A stretch of 34,129 nucleotides of DNA from an uncultured Clostridium sp. (GTDB lineage Bacteria; Bacillota; Clostridia; Oscillospirales; Oscillospiraceae): positions 1 to 34,129 of the forward strand of contig CAJFVL010000029.1 of NCBI GenBank assembly GCA_904420465.1, in the 5' to 3' direction. The position numbers and the translations under genes are program-made. The notes beneath the pieces were generated by a model, which was not told where the DNA came from, did no database searches, and saw only the letters and a list, made by a program, of their open reading frames with translations. The first letter of the stretch is position 1; each line of letters opens with the position of its first letter. Below, one piece after another: positions 31,053 through 34,129 of this stretch.

Positions 31053-31871
31053 ATGAGCAGGGCCATCAAGCACATCACCGCCGGGCTGCTCCACATCGAG
31101 GTCATCGGGCAGGTGCCTGAGCGGCCGCCCGGTCCGCGGGGGCGGGCCGGGCGGTCAAGGCCTACCTCGGCCGCCCAGCAGTTTTATAACGACAAGTGTT
31201 CCTGGCGGGCGCTAGAGCTCCTGGTGGCGGGCAACTTCGGGCGGCGGGCGCTGGTGCTGACGCTGACCTACGATGATTTTCATCTGCCTGCAAATAAGGA
31301 CGAGGCGGATCAGGTTCTTTCCAAGTTCATCCGCCGGTACCGGGCTGCCCTGCGAAAGCGGGGAGTGGAGCTGCGGTACATCTATGTGACGGAGGGCTTC
31401 CACGAAAAACGGGAGTACGACTGGCTGGAGGGGGACGGGCATCTGGAGGACCGGCGGCTGCACCACCACATGGTGATCAACCACACCGGGAGCGATGACC
31501 TGGAGGAGATCAGGAGCCTGTGGACCGGAGGCGGCTACATCCGGGCGGAGCCGCTGGACGTACACTATTACCGGGAGCTGGCCAAGTACCTCTCAAAGGA
31601 GGCCCGGGAGTTTGGGAGGCCAAGACCGGGAACGCGGACCTGGCGGGCATCCAGGAATTTACAGCGGCCCACGGTGGAGTACATCGAGATACCCAGCGAC
31701 AGCGTGACCCTCTCGCCGCCGGCGGGGGCGGTGGACTATGAGCAGTTCCACGAGCGAAACCCTTATGGGTTTGCCGACTGCGTTGGGGCCCGGTATCTGC
31801 TTTATCCTCAGAGAGGACAGACGGAGTACAGCTACACTAGGCCGCGGGCTAGAGACAAGCGAATACCTTAA
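31053..31871 (+). CDS. HUH-type rolling-circle Rep-like protein
   Basis: The 272-residue protein has the order of single-strand initiator endonucleases. RRALVLTLTYDD (motif I) is followed by the HUH metal site in RRLHHHMVINHTG near residue 135, then the tyrosine region YYRELAKYLSKEARE. The end RTWRASRNLQRPTVE is typical of the Rep-like proteins of clostridial phages. It may nick DNA at a replication or transfer origin. The coexistence with a DnaB system is notable. The start follows the SPFH stop by one base. Confidence 0.8.
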   Translation: MSRAIKHITAGLLHIEVIGQVPERPPGPRGRAGRSRPTSAAQQFYNDKCSWRALELLVAGNFGRRALVLTLTYDDFHLPANKDEADQVLSKFIRRYRAALRKRGVELRYIYVTEGFHEKREYDWLEGDGHLEDRRLHHHMVINHTGSDDLEEIRSLWTGGGYIRAEPLDVHYYRELAKYLSKEAREFGRPRPGTRTWRASRNLQRPTVEYIEIPSDSVTLSPPAGAVDYEQFHERNPYGFADCVGARYLLYPQRGQTEYSYTRPRARDKRIP

Positions 31872-31936
31872 TAATTTTTGAGCTTGAAACCAGTCTTAAT
31901 AATTCGTCATGGTGTGTAGAAAAGGAAGTGGGCCTA

Positions 31937-32134
31937 TTGCAAAAACAGATGGAAACTGGTAAACTGGTCGTAAAGGACGGATGGCTGATGTGCCCGTCCT
32001 GTGGCAAGCAGAAAGTCCTGCGGATATATCCGGAAACCAGGGCGAGGTATTTGCAGGTCCACTGCAAACGATGCGGCCACGAAAGCATTGTGAATATCGA
32101 CAAGTGCCTGTGCCAGAGTGCCTGTGCCACATGA
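31937..32134 (+). CDS. Cys-rich KTR/Com-like zinc-ribbon protein
   Basis: The product of about 65 residues has DGWLMCPSCGKQKVLRI and HCKRCGHESIVNI. This four-cysteine ribbon matches the Cys-rich KTR domain pattern of clostridial mobile elements. TTG 31937 has AAAGGAA 10 bases upstream; GTG 31928 is too near and ATG 31949 rather far. It is separated from the Rep-like gene by about 65 bases of A/T-rich sequence. Confidence 0.65.
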   Translation: MQKQMETGKLVVKDGWLMCPSCGKQKVLRIYPETRARYLQVHCKRCGHESIVNIDKCLCQSACAT

Positions 32135-32192
32135 TCCGCGAGATGCGGACGTGTCGGCGCAGGCTTTTTGTTTTGTCTGGAGGTGATAGCCC

Positions 32193-32534
32193 ATGGATTA
32201 CAAGAGCCGGCGTTGGCACAGAAAGCGGCGGGCTGTTTTGATGCGGGATCGCTGTCAATGCCGGGAGTGCAGGCGCTATGGCCTGGCAGTTCCCGCGTCG
32301 GTGGTGCATCACGTCTGGCCAGCGGAGGATTTCCCCGAACTGGCTTGGGAGGATTGGAACTTGATCAGCCTATGCGCCGCCTGCCATAACGCCATGCATG
32401 ATCGGGATTCTGGTGAACTGACTCAGCTGGGGCTCTCTTGGCGCCGGAGGGTGGCCCCCCCTCCGCTCACCGCTCGGACTAACACCCATGGGGACCGGGG
32501 GGCGGAACATTTTCCGACGGCGGAAAACGTCTGA
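32193..32534 (+). CDS. HNH endonuclease
   Basis: The 113-residue protein has a CQCREC zinc pair, VVHHVWP and NLISLCAACHNAMHDR, the full HNH pattern with its second zinc pair in CAAC. In tailed phages this gene usually stands just before the small terminase gene, and HNH proteins assist terminase at cos sites. GGAGGTGA lies 8 bases before the ATG. The position matches that order, since a small terminase fragment follows. Confidence 0.9.
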   Translation: MDYKSRRWHRKRRAVLMRDRCQCRECRRYGLAVPASVVHHVWPAEDFPELAWEDWNLISLCAACHNAMHDRDSGELTQLGLSWRRRVAPPPLTARTNTHGDRGAEHFPTAENV

Positions 32535-32560
32535 GAGGGGGTGAATGAGCAAATGCAATA

Positions 32561-32612
32561 ACACGCGGGCACCACGCGCTCGCGGGACGCGCCCGCAAAC
32601 GACGCGCCTGTG
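32561..32612. other. Candidate cos/packaging region
   Basis: Four copies of ACGCG lie at 32563, 32574, 32587 and 32602, and GCGGGC/GCCCGC form an inverted repeat in the gap between HNH and small terminase. cos sites often lie here in HNH-containing phages. No cleavage site can be read from sequence alone. Confidence 0.25.
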
Positions 32613-32640
32613 TGAGATATGACATGGACGGAGGTAAAAA

Positions 32641-33036
32641 TTGGGACGGGAGGCAATGATTCGGGCTGACATGGAGTCGGTCGGATTATACAGCCCGGTA
32701 TTTGACGGAACAATCCGGCTGCTGGCCAAGACTGAGCGGGAGCTGTCCAGGGCCGAGAAAGCATGGAAAGCTGCCGGCGGGAAAATGGTTGCCGAGCTGG
32801 TGAACAAGACCGGAGGCGCTTACACCGCGAAAGATCCAAACTATGCTGTGGTTGATCAGCTGCGGAAGGATGTCCTACAGCGTGCCCGTGGTTGTGGCCT
32901 CCGGCCCCCTGGTGACCAAGACGCCCAAGTGGTTCAACGACAAGTACGGGCGCAGATTCATTGTTTAAGGAGTGATTTTGATGCCGGAGGCACCAAGCGA
33001 ATATTATACCAGCCGTTACAGCGGCGAGGAGATTGA
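32641..33036 (+). pseudogene. terS: Small terminase subunit (P27-like), C-terminally broken
   Basis: Residues 1 to about 79 look like the P27 family small terminase. They have VGLYSPVFDGTIRLLAKTERELSRAEKAW split over two helices, GGKMVAELVNKTGG, and DPNYAVVDQLRKDVL. At about 32872 similarity stops; the frame goes on with a non-native Arg/Gln-rich stretch that is the shadow of another coding frame and overlaps the tail-fibre start. TTG 32641 has GGAGGT 5 bases upstream. The normal end and the large terminase gene are missing, so packaging should fail. Confidence 0.75.
32870..32968 (+). pseudogene. C-terminal remnant of a tail/baseplate protein
   Basis: In the frame that ends TAA at 32966, the last 32 codons read MSYSVPVVVASGPLVTKTPK and then WFNDKYGRRFIV. 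The stretch has native codon use and a normal stop 12 bases before the tail-fibre start, with the next Shine-Dalgarno directly behind it. It is probably the end of a large tail or baseplate protein whose body was deleted. Which protein is not certain. Confidence 0.55.
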
Positions 33037-33961
33037 TCGGGGAATCGACGGCGCCCTGCAGCTGGGCGGGGCGACTACAAAGCAGCAGGCCCTCCGTAAC
33101 ATCGGCGGGCGGCCCAACCGGAACCTCCTGGACAACTGGTACTTTGTGGGCGGCGGCTCCCAGCAGGGCGACGGGCAGTTTCCCATTAACCAGAGGGGGC
33201 AGACGAGCTACAACGCGAAAGGGGGAATCATGGACCGCTGGGTTCTCGAAACGGGCGGGGTCACAAGTGGCGTTGCTGTCACATTGTCCGCCGATGGGCT
33301 TGTACTGAACGGAAACTCGGCATATCAGTATACCACGGTTTTTCAGAAGCTGTCGGCCTTAGCCCTATCCGGCCAGACATACACCTTGTCGGTGCTTCTT
33401 TCAAATGGGACGTTGGTCCAGGCGTCTGGGCAGGCTGCTGTCGAGGTTATGGACTGGTGTCGTTTACAGGTTACTCCAACATGTTTCGTCAGGACGGTTG
33501 GATTAAATAGGGTCGACATTGTTGAAACCGCAGAGACTCCGCCTATTAAAGCGCTGAAGTTCGAACTCGGCCCCACTCAGACCCTCGCCTACCAGGACGA
33601 GGACGGCAACTGGCAGCTCTTTGAGACGCCGGACTATGGGGAGGAGCTGGCGAAGTGTCAGAGGTATCTTGTTGTTTATACAATGGATGGGCAGAGATTT
33701 TGTGGAGTTGGGCATCTTGATTCTGCGTCTGCTGTGCAGAGCATTATCTGGACACCTGTTCCCATGCGAATTGCACCAACTATCTCAGGCGATGTATCTA
33801 TCTATGGAGTTAGTAACAATCTACCCGGAACAAATCTTACAGGTGCGGCTATAGGCCCTACAGGCATCAGAGTCAACTTTAGCGTTTCAAATGCTGTGAA
33901 TTATCCCGCGACCGTAATGATATACACTCAAAACTCACTCATGCTATCCGCTGAACTCTAG
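32981..33961 (+). CDS. Tail fibre / receptor-binding-like protein
   Basis: The 326-residue protein has an N-terminal attachment region (about 1-45) and NLLDNWYFVGGGSQQGDG, common in tail fibres. A beta-rich carbohydrate-binding-like domain follows, and ETPDYGEELAKCQRY near residue 220 recurs in many phage fibres. The last part (from about base 33650) is much richer in A/T than the first, a sign of domain exchange, as usual for host-recognition tips. AAGGAGTGA lies 7 bases before ATG 32981. Confidence 0.8.
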   Translation: MPEAPSEYYTSRYSGEEIDRGIDGALQLGGATTKQQALRNIGGRPNRNLLDNWYFVGGGSQQGDGQFPINQRGQTSYNAKGGIMDRWVLETGGVTSGVAVTLSADGLVLNGNSAYQYTTVFQKLSALALSGQTYTLSVLLSNGTLVQASGQAAVEVMDWCRLQVTPTCFVRTVGLNRVDIVETAETPPIKALKFELGPTQTLAYQDEDGNWQLFETPDYGEELAKCQRYLVVYTMDGQRFCGVGHLDSASAVQSIIWTPVPMRIAPTISGDVSIYGVSNNLPGTNLTGAAIGPTGIRVNFSVSNAVNYPATVMIYTQNSLMLSAEL

Positions 33962-33973
33962 GAGGTGACCACA

Positions 33974-34129
33974 GTGAACAGCAGTATCGCAACCCTGGAA
34001 GAGACTATCCCCGGACCAGACCCCTACCACGTCTACGTCCAGACGGACGAGACGGGCCGGATCACCGCCGTCAACTCATCTGCCTTTGTCTCCCCTGAAT
34101 GGGGCACGGAAATTGACAGCGGCTACGGC
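33974..34129 (+). CDS. Phage tail-associated protein, partial
   Basis: The frame starts at GTG 33974, 5 bases after GGAGGTGA, and is open to the window end (52 residues). It contains YHVYVQTDETGRITAVNSS, a start common in small proteins next to tail fibres. The rest lies outside the window. Confidence 0.65.
   Translation, partial: MNSSIATLEETIPGPDPYHVYVQTDETGRITAVNSSAFVSPEWGTEIDSGYG

Noticed and set aside
13452-34129. Insertion sequence or transposase in the prophage
   Set aside because: No transposase motif or terminal inverted repeat with target duplication was seen. The rearrangements look like homologous or microhomology recombination.

Overview
The window is GC-rich chromosomal DNA from a Gram-positive (Firmicutes) bacterium. 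It is most likely a clostridial gut anaerobe of the Oscillospiraceae type. The gene order glmU-like, prs, pth, mfd, parvulin foldase is the conserved Firmicutes order, and ribosome binding sites are strong AGGAGG types. The species cannot be named from the sequence alone.

Positions 1-13280 are host chromosome. They begin with a cluster of hairpins and a terminator-like inverted repeat. A proline biosynthesis cluster follows: proC, proB, two small accessory genes (a TIGR04076-type protein and a free-standing FakA/YloV-like domain), then proA. An HD-domain phosphohydrolase with its own terminator comes next. After a good promoter come a GlmU-like acetyltransferase without the uridylyltransferase half, prs, pth, a membrane/TPR-like protein, mfd and a parvulin-type lipoprotein foldase. 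As given, mfd carries a frameshift near 11300.

Positions 13452-34129 are the left part of an integrated siphovirus-like prophage, and the right end lies outside the window. The leftward lysogeny block contains a tyrosine integrase, a PH-domain protein, a membrane-anchored Ltp-repeat protein (candidate superinfection exclusion), a coiled-coil protein and a CI/LexA-type repressor. Two back-to-back consensus promoters with shared operator half-sites separate it from a Cro-like gene and a rightward early operon. The first 2 kb of that operon is unusual. Four small leftward genes are embedded in it, each meeting a small rightward gene tail to tail with overlapping 3' ends. Each leftward gene is preceded by a copy of a repeated element that carries a leftward promoter (TTGNCC, 17-18 bp, TAGAAT); three of the four copies also carry a GC hairpin. 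A fifth leftward promoter farther right drives a predicted 68-nt antisense RNA with a textbook terminator.

The replication block holds a winged-helix initiator with an internal repeat-rich candidate origin, a DnaB-type helicase with an SSB-like C-terminal tip, ParA, a DUF3102 coiled-coil protein and a PcfK/PcfJ-like pair. PcfK-like proteins include the AcrIIA9 anti-Cas9 family. A run of small translationally coupled genes follows, then an SPFH/prohibitin-like membrane protein with a 23-residue membrane microprotein, an HUH-type Rep-like protein, a zinc-ribbon protein and an HNH endonuclease.

At about 32870 the gene for a P27-type small terminase breaks off. It continues directly into the out-of-frame last codons of another protein, followed by a tail-fibre gene. 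The large terminase, portal, capsid and tail assembly genes expected between them are absent. The element therefore looks like a deletion derivative: it keeps lysogeny, replication and accessory functions but has lost at least this block of virion genes, unless the join is an assembly artefact.
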